A DNA stretch of 64,000 nt. Source: Tetrapyrgos nigripes. Lineage: Eukaryota > Basidiomycota > Agaricomycetes > Agaricales > Campanellaceae. This document shows, piece after piece, positions 32,604 through 44,444 of the stretch. The stretch's first letter is position 1. Every line of letters begins with the position of its first letter. The notes under the pieces were generated by a model. It had not been told where the DNA came from. It did not search any database and saw only the letters and a list, made by a program, of their open reading frames with translations. The translations under genes were made by a program, and so were the position numbers. The DNA lies in the NCBI GenBank assembly GCA_013368315.1, contig JAACJM010000048.1, positions 124,001 through 188,000 on the forward strand, given 5' to 3'.

Positions 32604-35051
32604 ATGTTCTATGAAGTTCCATCATTCTTGCCAGGTCACCATTTCAAAATTTTCAGGGTGCTATATCTTTTTGAGGGTGAATGCGTTCAATGCCCATTCT
32701 CATCTGAGTCTTTCTTTCTTTTACTCCCCATCATCTGTTGTCATCAGCACTTTCTCCTCTCAATGTTTTATTTGAAATTTTTCCTCTTATGTGAGGCCAC
32801 CAAAAAATCAACAACCACCCCTGTCAATCGTTTTGACTTCAGGTCCTCTGACGACTCAGCAGAGGATTCCATGCCAATGGTTGAGCTGTTACAAGCCAAA
32901 ATCAACAGTTTTAATTATGAATTTCAGTACTCAAGCCCTAACGATGATATCCTGCATGGAGCCTGCAACTTCTTTTCTGATCACACAACTGCTCTGGACG
33001 TCCAAGCTCTGGCCCATTTGTCCAACGAAGAACAATGGGAACTCAAAGATTGTCTGGATGGTATGATGGTGCGTTTTACGCTCTCTTATTATCACCTGAA
33101 TCTTTTATTGAATCTCCTGCTTTCTTATCATGATTATACAGGAATCTGTTCAGACATGGCTCCTCAGGAGCTTGTCAACTTCTACGGATCTGTGCTCTAC
33201 AATTTCACAGACTCCCAGAACCCTCAGCAATCCATTCTGCATAACAGCTCTGGACCTGGTCCCACCAAGCGCTTCGGATTTCTGAGTCGCAAAGACTTTT
33301 TAGCCTTGGCCAACGTAAGTCTCGCTCTTTTTCAGGCTATGTCTCGCTTTGATTTCTAAATTGATTTTCATTTACCAGGTGGTCGATTCCAGAGGTCCTC
33401 GCACCCCACAGAAGTGAGTGAACTGGCTCGATGTCGAGGAGATTCTGATCGTTTTGACCCCAATGTCTGCTTTTATGTTGGATCACCAGCTTGTGCATTT
33501 CTCTTAATTTTATCTTATCTAAACTTTTTTCTGAAGAACCTCTTCTACTCAGTCCCTCAGGTGGAACAAGTCAAGAGTCGAATCACCATCCTGCCTAAAA
33601 TCATTTTTAATCCCAAGTACTGGGTGATTACACCACTGGTCCCTGGTCTACTCCCATCTGCCATGATCAGGGATGATCCTCATGTCATAGCCGCCACCCA
33701 GCGTCTGCAACCACGACCGACTAAACCACTTCCAAAATCCATGCTCTCTGCTAAATCTAAAGCCTCTGGACAATTCATTTCTTGAGCTGGCCCATTGAAA
33801 TCACTGGCTGTCGTTGTCAAGCAAGAAGGGATTAAACAAACCCCTACTGGCAAAACAATACTGACCACTGGTAGGTGATCCAGACTACATTTCCTATATC
33901 TTTTGTTTTGACCTGTTCTGTTCCTTCCTTTGTTCTTAGGTAGACCCGCTTTTACTGGTAGGAACACTTGGTCCAAGGCCACTAAAGCTGGTCCCACCTC
34001 TTCGTCGTCTCATATTTCTTGTCCCGTCGTTCAACTCCCTTCTTCATCTTCCTCTATGGGCATTGAATCAGATGAGGACTTTGTTCCTCCTGTCCAAGTG
34101 TTAGGCAAGGGTAGTGCAGCCACCCATGCCCGGGATGAGGCTGACTCACATGCATTCAACAATGACAATGGTGAGGACAAGTCAAACGACGATGCTGACA
34201 ACAAACGCAATGATGGGGAGGATGATGAACTCGACGAACTCGACCCTTCACCAGTTCATGGAGGTAAAGCGAAGGCCAAGAACGTCTGTCCCAAGAAGTA
34301 ATCACAATCCTCAGTACTTCCTGGACTGTCCGATTGTGCTCTTCATGATTCTTGGGTAAATGGTCCCACAATGTCCCTGACACCTTCGACTCCTGTCTGA
34401 TTGCACCATCTGCCAAACAACTTTATGAAGTGCTTCCTGCCTGCGTCTTCAATGAAAAAGGCAAGCTGTGACTGGGCTCCTACTTGCTTCAGGACCAGTG
34501 CCTCAATCCTGCTGCCAACATTGTGCAGAGTGCCATTGTCAAACGTAGGTGTTTGAACCTGGACGCAGTAAGTCATTATTCTCTTTCTTCGTTTAATCTG
34601 TTATTTATTTCATTATTTCTTGGATCTTTCTAGGCAATCATCAACCATTGTAAGGAGTGTGAACGCCTTCACAAGCCTTGTACCCTGGCTGCTCACAACA
34701 GGAAATACTTTCAGTGTGTTGAGGGCCGGAAGGGACAGTGCAAGCATTGGCAAGTCCGAGGCTCGGAGGTTGAATTTATCAACATTTCCGAGGTCACAGC
34801 TCTCCAAGCTAAATATGCCCCTTCTGGTACGTGGTCTCCTTTTTTTTAAATCTGTTTAAATTTTTACAATTCTTATCTCTTTCTTCTCTTCCTTAGTTCT
34901 GATTGAATGAGCAAATCTAGTTGAGCAGTTTTTGTCTCTGCATTCTCTTTTCGTGACCGGTGCTGCAGCACTACACATGGTCATGGAAGTGGAGGAGGCC
35001 AATTTGGTTCGAGACCAGGCTTGCTTGACATCAGACTATCTCGCTGATACG
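32604..35051 (+). pseudogene. Broken gene of unknown family with C-terminal Cys cluster
   Basis: Exon-like pieces in order: TTTPVNRFDFRSSDDSAEDS, LDVQALAHLSNEEQWELKD, ILPKIIFNPKYWVITPLVPG, then Ser-rich and acidic linkers (NDNGEDKSNDDADNKRND). Last comes CKECERLHKPCTLAAH with YFQCVEGRKGQCKHW, a likely metal-binding cysteine cluster, then HMVMEVEEANLVRDQACLTSDYL. Stops interrupt several joins (for example after FIS at 33782-33784 and after CPKK at 34299-34301). Reading ends where the long-inverted-arm element begins at 35052, so the tail may have been cut off by that insertion. I know similar Cys-containing proteins only as uncharacterised, often repeat-associated genes in mushroom genomes. 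Function unknown. Confidence 0.45.
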
Positions 35052-36734
35052 CCGTACAAAATCGCAGTATACATACTTGGATTTTGGTTCATAATATCAG
35101 TTTTGATGTTCTTTTAAGGGAATAAGAGGACTAGGGTGAGCCCTGAACTGCTAGTTAATACCTAGCGGGTCTAAGAAAACAACAGTACAATAATATTAAG
35201 TGCTTACAAATGGAGAAACAACTCATTCTAAGTACTATGATAGATATGTACAAGTTTGGAGTTATAATAGCAGACCCACCAAATGATAAAGATAGTCTAT
35301 AAAGGCTTTCAAATCCTATTATAACGACTAGTACTGCTAGCATAATCCAAAGGGACAGTGAAGTGCGAGGTAGCCCCTATTTGTGGGCATAGGAACGCGT
35401 AAGCAGCACAATCCTCAGCCAAAAGGTCAATTGGAGAAGACAGCGCTAAGATCAGACATGTGGACAAGCACGCTAGGTCTAGATCTATGTATCAGTAAAT
35501 CCCGTAGTACTAAGATGGCTTCAAGGGAATCTTAAGTATCTGTAAAAGGTACATGTGGACAAAAGTAGGACAAAGTATATATGTACGGGATCCCAGAGAG
35601 TTCAGCTATCCATCGGTACAGAAGGGATAGTGAACGGACATCTCTACACAGAGATATAAGGGACAGAAGTGCTAAGTTGCAGTACATCCAAATGATCAGA
35701 ATACAACCCAAACAGGCAACGTTATTTCCGGATAAGGATAAATCCATCAGTAATTGTCTAGCTAGGCATTGAAAGCATTGAAGGAGGAATAATTATGCAA
35801 ATGGGACTGCAGAAGAGCTGGACTCACATGTAGTACTCAGTAGTAGACTGTTGGCAATACATAGAACGTAAATAAAGCAAGATCAGAGAAAAGGGAAAGG
35901 AAAACCAAATGGAATAAAGAAACTACGAGAAAACCCTATGCCCCTAGCATAAGGATGTGTATGAGGGACCTAGCAGTCATAAGTGGAGTGTTCTGAGTCA
36001 GAGATGCGATGCTCGCTAACCAGGACAGTACACAAAAACACCAGATGGCTTACAAAGAGGACTGAAGAAAGTTCCTACGAATATTTAGATAATATTGAAC
36101 AGTTTCTGTATACCCTAATAAGCAAGTCTTTACTTACGAGGAAATAGGTAGAACTCGCTAGCGGACTTTTCGATTTGTTTTATATTTTCTCTATGTACCT
36201 TTTAGCAGACCTCAAAAAGAAATAGGTAACTGTATAGTTGTAGCTGCAAGTAGTATAAAAGGACCAGATATTACGAGTAGCTACCCAAGCCACATACTGT
36301 AGAGTATCGGATCTCGCTAGCAATAGTAGAGGACGTGAAACATGGACTAAAGCTTCTAAACAAACTTAACTGCACTCTCTACAAGTATAAACATTGTGTT
36401 GGAGATAATAGAGTTTTAAAATTGAACATTTTTGTGGTTATAACTGTGATCTTTGTGTTGACCTTTTGGTCTATTAAGTGTTGATTTTAAGGCAACTGTG
36501 GCCTACAAGTGTTTGATTTGGGACTCGTTGATCCCTTGGTGTTAAACTTGTGTTTATTGTGTTGCGTGCTAAGCGCTAACTTCATTGAAAAACCCTGATC
36601 AAAAGTACTTATAGTACAAGTAAACTGGGAGTTTGAGTACTCTGACTACTCAGAACACTCATCTCATTTACATTTGTATACAGTTTTGTGTTTGGGTGTA
36701 GTTCCTAGCACTTAATTACAAAAACCACCTATTA
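35052..36734 (+). repeat. Left inverted arm
   Basis: Arm reading inward on the plus strand. It contains a TATA-like TATAAAAGG near 36255, pointing toward the centre. Indels distinguish it from the right arm, which is about 500 bp longer. Confidence 0.6.
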
Positions 36735-37327
36735 TCGCTTCGGTGGCTTGTTCAACAACTATTGGGCTCTTCACCCAAGGATCTCTGGCATCATTGACGA
36801 TTTAGACGAGGCTTTGGCCAAGAATGGTATCACCATTCCTGATGGTGGACAAGTTTCTGCCCCTCTCATCAACAGTGGTCCAACTGGTGAGGAACATCCT
36901 TCTGTCCTGATGCCTCTTCAATCTGACAGTTTGTTGAGCCTTCGTTTGGACCAACAAGGCTTTTTGCACTTTGAGACAGCTCGCAAGGGTAACACCGAGG
37001 AATCTCCTGCTGAGGACAAAGATCTTGACTACCAACACCCTTCTCCCAATGTTGATGAGATGGAGGTGGACCCTAGCGAGACCCCCACAGGTTAGCAGCC
37101 CAGGGATTTCAGTGGGTACCTTCATCTTTAACACACACTTTTCTAAATCTTTCAACTTCCTACAGATGGAGGAGAATTCAATCCCCAACAAGGTTTCTCC
37201 CGCTCCTACTGTCTTGGTCAAAGCATCTTTGGATGAGACCCAATCTCCTGCTTGCCCTCGTCCACTAGTGTTTTCCCATTCTGTCGCTCATCTTGAGGAG
37301 CCTGAGGATGCAGATGCAGAGGTCTAG
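36735..37327 (+). pseudogene. Coding fragment between the inverted arms, unknown family
   Basis: The frame opens without an ATG (YRFGGLFNNYWALHPRI) directly at the inner edge of the left arm. It runs through SGIIDDLDEALAKNG and an acidic stretch (VDEMEVDPSETPT). An intron (about 37090-37166) can join it to DGGEFNPQQGFSRSYCLGQS before a stop. It looks like an internal exon pair of a larger gene, either cargo of the element or the continuation of the broken gene ending at 35051. I recognise no domain. Confidence 0.4.
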
Positions 37328-37683
37328 GGTCAAGTCTTTCTATCATTGTTGACTTCGTTTGGGGCTCTGTCACAGCTAGACATAGCTAGAGCTGCGTAGA
37401 CATCCTGTTGTTTTAGATCTTCAGACATTTGTACTTTTATTTCCTCTCTTATGTTTACTCATCACTGTCCTGAGGCTCTACCTTTGCATAGGTATCCTCT
37501 TCATTCCAGTATCCCCTGGACTTTATATATGTATTTGTATCTCATTGTTGGTCCTCATGACCATGTATATAATCAATTGGATGTGTCTGCACCTTCATTG
37601 GTGTATTGCTTATCCCTTTGTGTGAATTATCTTGAGATCTCTTTGGTTCATTTTGAAATCTACGTTGCATTTTGCCTAGACCG

Positions 37684-39866
37684 TTAATAGGTGTCTTTTG
37701 TGTAAGTGTAGTACAAACACAAACTTAAAGACTTTTATACAAATAGTAAAGTGCCAGTGTTCTGAGTAGTCAGAATACTCAACAGTTCACTTGTACTACA
37801 AGGACTTTTGGGGGTTTTGGTAGGGGTTTTGCACGAATGCACACAAGTTAAACACACACAAAGACTATAACAAGTCCACAAAGATATAACCAACAGTTTC
37901 AATTCACAATTTGTAGGCCCAAATGCCTTATAACCAGTTTCACAAGTCCGAGGACACACACAAAAAGGTAACACAAAAACCAACAAATTTGATTCAACAC
38001 TATTGATCCACACACTATGTTTATACTTGATGCAAGTGAGGTAAATTTGGTAGAAGCGTAGTCCGTGTTTTGCAGTCTCTACAGCTGGTGCTAGTGAGAT
38101 GACTGATACTCTACAGTACGTGGCTTGAGTAACTACAAGAAATTCCTAGTCCTTTTATACTACAGTTCTACATTTCTTTTTAATGTCCACTAAAAGGTAC
38201 ATAAGAAAAACAGAAATATTAGTCTAATAACCAGTCCATGCTTGTCCATACTACTAGATTAAGTAGGTACTATGGTAAAGAGCACACACTTGGCTCTAAG
38301 CAGTAGGTGTAGACAGAACAACAGTAGACAGATAACGATGAGAGACTAGTCCCAAGACAAAGTTAATATTAAGTGAAAACAAGAAATACATGAGATGCTC
38401 ACCTAGTCCCAAGACAAAGAGGTCAAGATGGGGACTAGGGAGTTACTACTCTAAGCTTATATACACAGAACAGAAATAAAGATAAAAGCTGAGTAAAGCG
38501 AAGAAAGGAATCAGAGAACTGTCCAGAACAATCAAAGTACAGCCTGTTGTCCCTGTAAGAGATGTATCATAAAAAGATGAACAAATGATGAAACAGGGGA
38601 TAGTAGCTGTGCATAGATGATCAAGGAAAGATGAACAAAAGATAGGGCAAATGATGATCAAAACGATGATCAAAAGGCAGTGACTGATGAAGAAAAGAAA
38701 CAGAAAATGAACAAAAATACCCTGAAATAATACTGTCATGGCAGGTACTTTCTAATTAGGGTATCTAGGAAATGTAGGATATTATCTAAAACTAATAGGG
38801 CTTTCTATGTTCCCTTCGCTTCATCCTCTTGACTAAGAGTACCTTTCTGGAACTGGTGGCCATAGTCATTCTGACTCACATAGCTCCACCATCCATGCTG
38901 GGCTCCACTCGTATGACTCACATCCCTTTACCGCCAATCAGTCGTTATAGTTTTGTGTAGTCCTTGCTTATTCTTCTCTTATGTTTTTCTGGTGCTACAG
39001 TAGACTTAGTGTCAACAGACTCCATTCCTAGTATACCGCCAGTTCGTAGTATAGTTTCTCTTATAGCTGAGTCCTGCTCTCTATAAGGTCCTACATCTCT
39101 TTTGTAGTCACATTTGTACCAATGAGAACACCTCAGTCATCAGGCACACATCTTGCCAATCTTACTGCTGCATTTGGAAATACCTTTACCCTTTTTGGGG
39201 CTTTCTCATTATGACTCATTCCTTAGATTGCGTACTGGCAGTAATGAACTATGGGCTTTATTCCTTCACTGCTAGTCCATCCCCTTAGTACCATATGAAA
39301 GCTGAGCTTCCTAGGAACTCATACATATATACTTTGTCCTACTTTTGTATCCTTACTGCCTTTCAAAGACTATTCCTTCTGTTTTGTTTACAAGTGAGGT
39401 ATCACTTGTTATACTGCTAGTTCAGACATAGTCAGTTACTAGGGTTTTCCTCTGATTTCTCTGATTATGGCGCCATTCTAAACCAGTGATCGTTTAGCGC
39501 TAGAGTCTGGGTCATATAGCCTATGCATTCCTTGCCCATGAATAGGGGCTTCACTTTCCCTTGAGTCACACTGGTGGTACTAAGTGTGTTATAGTAGGAA
39601 TGGTTACAAAGTCTTTATAGAACTTTGTATAGTATATGGGGTGGATCTGCTACTATAACTGAAGCACTGTACACATCAACCATAGTACTTAGAATAAGCA
39701 TATCCTATTCATAAGTACTTAGTTTTATTGTACTGACACATACACTTAGTCCACTGGCGCTTTAACTAGCAGTTCAGGACTCACTCTAGTCCTTTATATA
39801 CCAATTGAAGTGGTGAATCAGCTTTCTAACTGCCAATTAATGTTTCTATACGCGAATTTTGTACGG
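37684..39866 (-). repeat. Right inverted arm
   Basis: Inverse of the left arm with about 500 bp more sequence. The corresponding TATA-like box (inverse of TATAAAAGG near 38155) also points toward the centre. Confidence 0.6.
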
Positions 39867-40842
39867 TGTGTCACTGTGGTCAATCTTGCAACTGTTGTCT
39901 TTCTGTTTATGGAGGCTTAGTCATATTGCCCATGAGGTATAAATGCAGCCCTTATCAGGTTACACTTTGTCCTGCTCAGCTCGTTTTCATCATGACATGT
40001 TTATCCTGCATTTTTGGCCCAAAGTCATGCGTATTGCACTGCCCTTGTGGAACAAAATGTCTCCAATCGTATTCACATATCTTGGCTCTCAAACGCCACC
40101 CTACCGACTCCTTAATTCATTCCAATATGAAGCCTTGGTCGAAGTACAACCTTAGGAACATTGCTCACCCCTTCGGTCGTCGTGCAATTACCAAGTCCAT
40201 GAGTCAAAGGTAGGTTCTTCATCTTGTGAAATCTTTAATTAGGTCTGCTAATCGCACCTCTGTCCTTCCCAAGCACACCACCCAAAGTCTATCAGGCAGG
40301 CATTTCTGTGGACCAGTGGATGTTGCTTTGGTTCGCTCCTTCCTTTTCCTGAGAAGTAGCCCTGTATCTGAGCTGCTCTCCCCTAGATGAAGTAGGTGAA
40401 TCTCTGATGATTGCCTCACCCTTGTTCGCCTATCTGCTGTAGGAACCTTGGTAGATTCTAGATTCACTCCATTTTCTGGGTATAGACCCACGAGGATGCT
40501 TTTATCTGAATTTCCAGTTGTCCGTACTTCCATAGGTGCACATGATTGTCCCAATCGAATCTTTAAGTTCATCCCGTAACCCAAATCGAACCAATTTTCT
40601 TTTGAGTCCCAATCGCCTCGTTTATGGAATCTTGTGCCATACTCCTTATGGTTTACTTTTTACTTCAGCTCAGAGTCAGGTATCCATCATCTCTGTGTGT
40701 TTTTAGAGCAGGCCCCCAGTATCAGTCACTGCATTTGACAATGTCTAATCTTTGTTTCGGGTCTGATACCCTTTGACTGAGCTGCTTCCACCTTTTTACA
40801 TATGTATATCTTTGTATCGCAGCCTGAAACCACATCTCTTGG
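39867..40842. other. Repeat-island sequence without a recognised gene
   Basis: An open frame at 39866-40213 (Cys-rich start, then AHPFGRRAITKS) and a minus-strand frame at 40219-40584 are present, but neither matches a family I know and neither shows splice support. It ends at the left edge of a gypsy LTR. Confidence 0.3.
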
Positions 40843-41329
40843 TGTCAAGGTTGCTGGTACACTCAATTAACCACCCAAGTCACACATTTGAGAACAGATA
40901 CAAAGTGATTGATTGAGAGATAGAGATAGAGAAAGAGAAACAAGTAGGCTGACTATGCTCTACACTGCGTAGTACTAGTACAGAGCAGAGATGAAGTGAA
41001 TGAACTAAAGGACTAGCTAGAATGTCTAGTGGTTTATATAGAAGAACAATGAATAAGTGATAGGAGAAAGATAGGAGAAATAGGAGAAATGTAGGAGAAA
41101 GTGGAGAAATGTAGGAGAAAGTGGAGAAATGTAGGTAAAGATAGAATCGATGGAATAGAAGATTGATTGACAGTTATTATAGAGTTTGACAGGTTCTATA
41201 AGGTTTGAAGTCAGTAATATAAGGTTTAAAAGGTTTATCAAGGAAATGCAATAGACGAATGATCAGAAAATGGGTTCAATAATGAAGTAGAAGAAGAAGG
41301 AGGACAAAGAACTGTAGCAGTTCATGACA
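40843..41329 (-). repeat. LTR of the minus-strand Ty3/gypsy element (3' LTR)
   Basis: The LTR runs TGTCATGAAC..CTTGACA on the minus strand (487 bp). On the minus strand a purine tract (AAAGAGGGGGTAA, 41330-41342) directly precedes it, as expected for the polypurine primer before a 3' LTR. It contains a GGAGAAA-type short tandem expansion at about 41058-41140. A second, diverged copy lies at 43999-44444. Confidence 0.85.
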
Positions 41330-42962
41330 TTACCCCCTCTTTAAGTTGTGCTTTCACCTGGAGCACATGTGTACTTCTCCAAATATCCTCCATGCTAATT
41401 CCCATTGAACATACTGTAGATCCTGCTCATACCAGGTTTGGTGGACAATATGCATTTGGGTGATTTCAATGGAAAGCTTCGATCATCTCCTTTAATTTCA
41501 TCAACCCTGACACTGGTTCCCATGAATTCTCTGAGTCTGAGTAGTCTAACCACTTGACCAAGTACTGCATTTCTCGATGATTTTTAGTTGGCTTTGAATC
41601 TAGAATTGCCTCAACGTCATACTCGTTATCCTCTGGTAGTAATTCTGCTGGTTCACCTGGGAAGTTCACTCCATGAGCTTCAGTTTCTTTGTATGGTGAT
41701 AGTAATGAAGCGTGGAAGACTGGGTGAATTCACCAGGTGTTTGGCAGTTTGAGACGATAGTTAACTTCACCAATTACATCAGTGATTTCGAATGGTCCAT
41801 GACGACAATTTGCCAACTTAGCTTTTGGCCTTGTCATTTTCAAATTCTTTCCATCTAATAGCACTTTATCTCCAACCTTGAACTTCACCCCTTCTTTTAT
41901 GTGGTCCATGTTCTCTCTCTTCATCAACTCTGCTGCAGTTGTTAGACTTGCTTTCAACTCTTCACGTAGTGCCTTAAGTTCTGAAGGTGTTCTTCGACTT
42001 TTGGTATATGTGAAGAAGGATTGATTGAGGGGAAGAGTCGAGGAAGATATCTGTGAAGTAACTCGAATGGTGACTTTCCAGTGGCAGAATGGACTTGAGT
42101 ATTATGGCAGAACTCAGCATATGGTAGATATTTGACCCAATCATCTTGGCGATAGTTACAGAAGGTTTGTAAGTATTGTTCAAGTTCTTGATTGAACCTT
42201 TCGGTCTCGCCATCTGTTTGTGGGTGATAAGCTGTACTAAGAGCTGAGGTGATACCTAACTTAGCGTATATCCCTCTCATGACCTGGCTCACAAACTGTG
42301 GTCCTCGATCCAATATCATCTTGTCCCACAGACCATACCGTTGCCAAGTGTTATTGAACAAAACATCAATAGTTCCGTCACTATTGATATCCTTTTGGCA
42401 AGGAGAAATGACTACTGTCTTTGTCGACTGGTCCACTGTTACGTGAATTGCGTTGAAGCCTTCACATTCTGGAAGATCTGTGATAAAATCTGTGGTAATG
42501 GTACCAAAGGGTCATTCTGGAACGTCATTTGGGATCAATGGTACATGTGTTGGATGGTTTTGTGCCTTTGTCAATTGACAAGTAGTGCATCCTTCAACAT
42601 AATCAGAAACAAATACTGACATACCAGGCCACCAAAATTCTCTGCTAACTAGTTCATAGGTTTTGAACTGGCCTGGATGTCCTGCAGTAAGACTATCGTG
42701 ATGCATTTTGACTATGTCTCTTCATAATTGGTGGTTGTAAGGGACATAGACTTTGCCTTGGAATAAAATAATCCCGTCTTCGTAATTCCATTCCTGTAAG
42801 TTCTTGACCAGAGAGTGTGGACCATTGTTTAAAATGACTTCGAGAGCACTCACGACTTCCTTGGCTTTCTTTGGACACTCTTTGATTCATCTTCTTAATT
42901 CAGCATCTCCTGGTCTTGTCGCTCAAATTCTGAAGAACTTGAGATCTAGTAATACCCCATCC
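41330..42962 (-). pseudogene. Ty3/gypsy (chromovirus) integrase-chromodomain remnant
   Basis: The 3' part of a gypsy pol is read on the minus strand. Near 42512-42706 is the integrase zinc-binding region (HPGQFKTYELVSREFWWPGM, then CTTCQLTK). At 41954-42436 is the integrase core (DRGPQFVSQ, STAYHPQTDGETERFNQELE, CHNTQVHSATGKSPFELL). At 41730-41957 is the GPY/F-type end (VGDKVLLDGKNL). At 41466-41669 is a chromodomain (EYDVEAILDSKPT, YLVKWLDYSDSENSWEP). Frames are interrupted between blocks. Gag, protease, RT and RNase H are missing: homology stops near 42962, where plus-strand copia sequence begins. Chromodomains direct such elements to heterochromatin. The element is inactive. Confidence 0.85.
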
Positions 42963-43998
42963 TTGTTCTCTTGCCACAGCTACTTTTGTAGCATGTCACA
43001 CACCATTAAAACAACTCAATTGGAAGACTCCTTTTGAATTGTGGTACAAAAAGAAACCAGATGTATCATATTTCTGTTCTTGGGGATGCGCTGCATATGT
43101 GTTCATACCAGAAAAGAAAAGAATAAATAGACTCTCTCCAAAATCAGAATTAATGATCTTCGTTGGTTATGAAAAAGGTTCTAAAGCCTGGTTATTCATG
43201 CAACGTGACAATTCACTCTTTGTTAGTCCACAAGCACTCTTCATAGAGAAATGGTTTCCATGAGTCTTATCATCTGAAACAGAAGAAAGCGACAAATCCA
43301 CCAAACCTGTCCAATCTTCTGAACTAATGTGCAGTTTGCACAAACAGGGTACAAATAATCTCCCACCTGACCCTGTAGTACCCCTCAATTTAGATGACCT
43401 GTTCTGAGATTGTTTTGATGATCAGGGTCCACCATCCAATGAAGGTAATGGTGATCATCAAAAAATTGATGATGGAAATGGTTCCGATGATAGTTCCGAT
43501 GACCATGATCCTGATCCAAATGACTCCAAAACAGAATCTATACAATCTCATGGACTGACTCCACCTGCTCAAGTACCTGCTGATCCTGTAACTGTACAAG
43601 GTCCTCAACCAGTTAATCCATGTAACGTTGACTTAACTACTGGTAGATTTATAAATAGAGAACCTAATCCAAATCAAACTAGATCTTCAGATCATCAATC
43701 TAGACCAAATTGGAGAATTACAGATCCAAACATGCAACACAGTAGAGATATACCACATGGTGGATGGACTAGAGTAACTCCAAGAGTAACTCATTCACAA
43801 TCTTGTGCTACTTGTTCACAAACTGTAATAGATCCAACTCCATCTACTTCTCAAGTCAGAGAAGAGAGTGATAATGAAGATCAATCTGAAACAGAAGCAG
43901 GACCTAGTGGAGAAATTGTGGAGTTTCTTGAACAAGATGTTTTAAAACAACGTGTACAAGAAGGGAGAGTATGGTTACGAAATTATCTTTTATGCAGG
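42963..43998 (+). pseudogene. Ty1/copia integrase C-terminal remnant
   Basis: The plus-strand copia frame begins mid-integrase: WKTPFELWYKKKPDVSYF with WGCAAYVFIPEKKR, then ELMIFVGYEKGSKAW (43039-43263). A hydrophilic linker rich in Asp, Ser, Pro and Thr follows. Stops occur within it (for example 43261-43263). Gag, protease and the integrase core are absent. The sequence continues beyond the inserted gypsy LTR into the copia RT. Confidence 0.8.
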
Positions 43999-44444
43999 TG
44001 TCAAGGTTGCTGGTACACTCGATTAACCACCCAAGTCACACAGTTAAAGGACAGGTACAAAGAGATTGATTGAGAGATAGAGATAAAGAGAAAGAAAGAG
44101 TAGGCTGACTAGGCTCTACACTGCATAGTATAGTACGGAGCGGAGACGAAGTGAACGAACTAAAGGACTAACTAGAATGTCTAGTGGTTTATATAGAAGA
44201 ACAATGAATAAGAGAAATAGGAGAAACGTAGGGAAAGTGGAGAAATGTAGGGTAAAGATAGGATCGATGGAATGGAAGATTGATTGACAGTTATTATAGA
44301 GTTTGACAGGTTCTATAATGTTCGAAGTCAGTAATATAAGGTTAATAGGTTTATGAGGAAATGCAATAGACGAATGATCAGAAAATGAGTTCAATAGTGT
44401 AGTAGAAGAGGAAGGAGGGCAAAGAACTGTAGCAGTTCATGACA
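43999..44444 (-). repeat. Solo gypsy LTR inserted in copia, TSD GCAGG
   Basis: A 446-bp copy of the LTR at 40843-41329, with clean TG..CA ends (minus strand). It is flanked by a perfect 5-bp target duplication, GCAGG at 43994-43998 and 44445-44449. The divergence between the two LTRs (many substitutions and a deletion in the GGAGAAA stretch) shows that they are not a pair from one insertion. It was left by LTR-LTR recombination after an independent insertion. Confidence 0.92.

Larger units (their letters stand above)
35052..39866. mobile_element. 4.8-kb element with very long imperfect inverted arms
   Basis: The outer ends CCGTACAAAATCGC (35052) and, inverted, CCGTACAAAATTCGC (ending 39866) match. 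Homology continues inward along both arms: GGACTAGGGTGAGCCCTGAA against its inverse near 39785, TAGTATAAAAGGACC with AAGCCACATACTGTAGAGTAT against 38095-38165, and CTGACTACTCAGAACACT against 37755-37775. It ends at ACCTATTA (36727-36734) and its inverse at 37684. The arms are about 1.7 and 2.2 kb and flank a 950-bp centre with one coding fragment. No target duplication was seen. It could be one fold-back transposon, or two copies of one element in opposite orientation. Confidence 0.65.
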
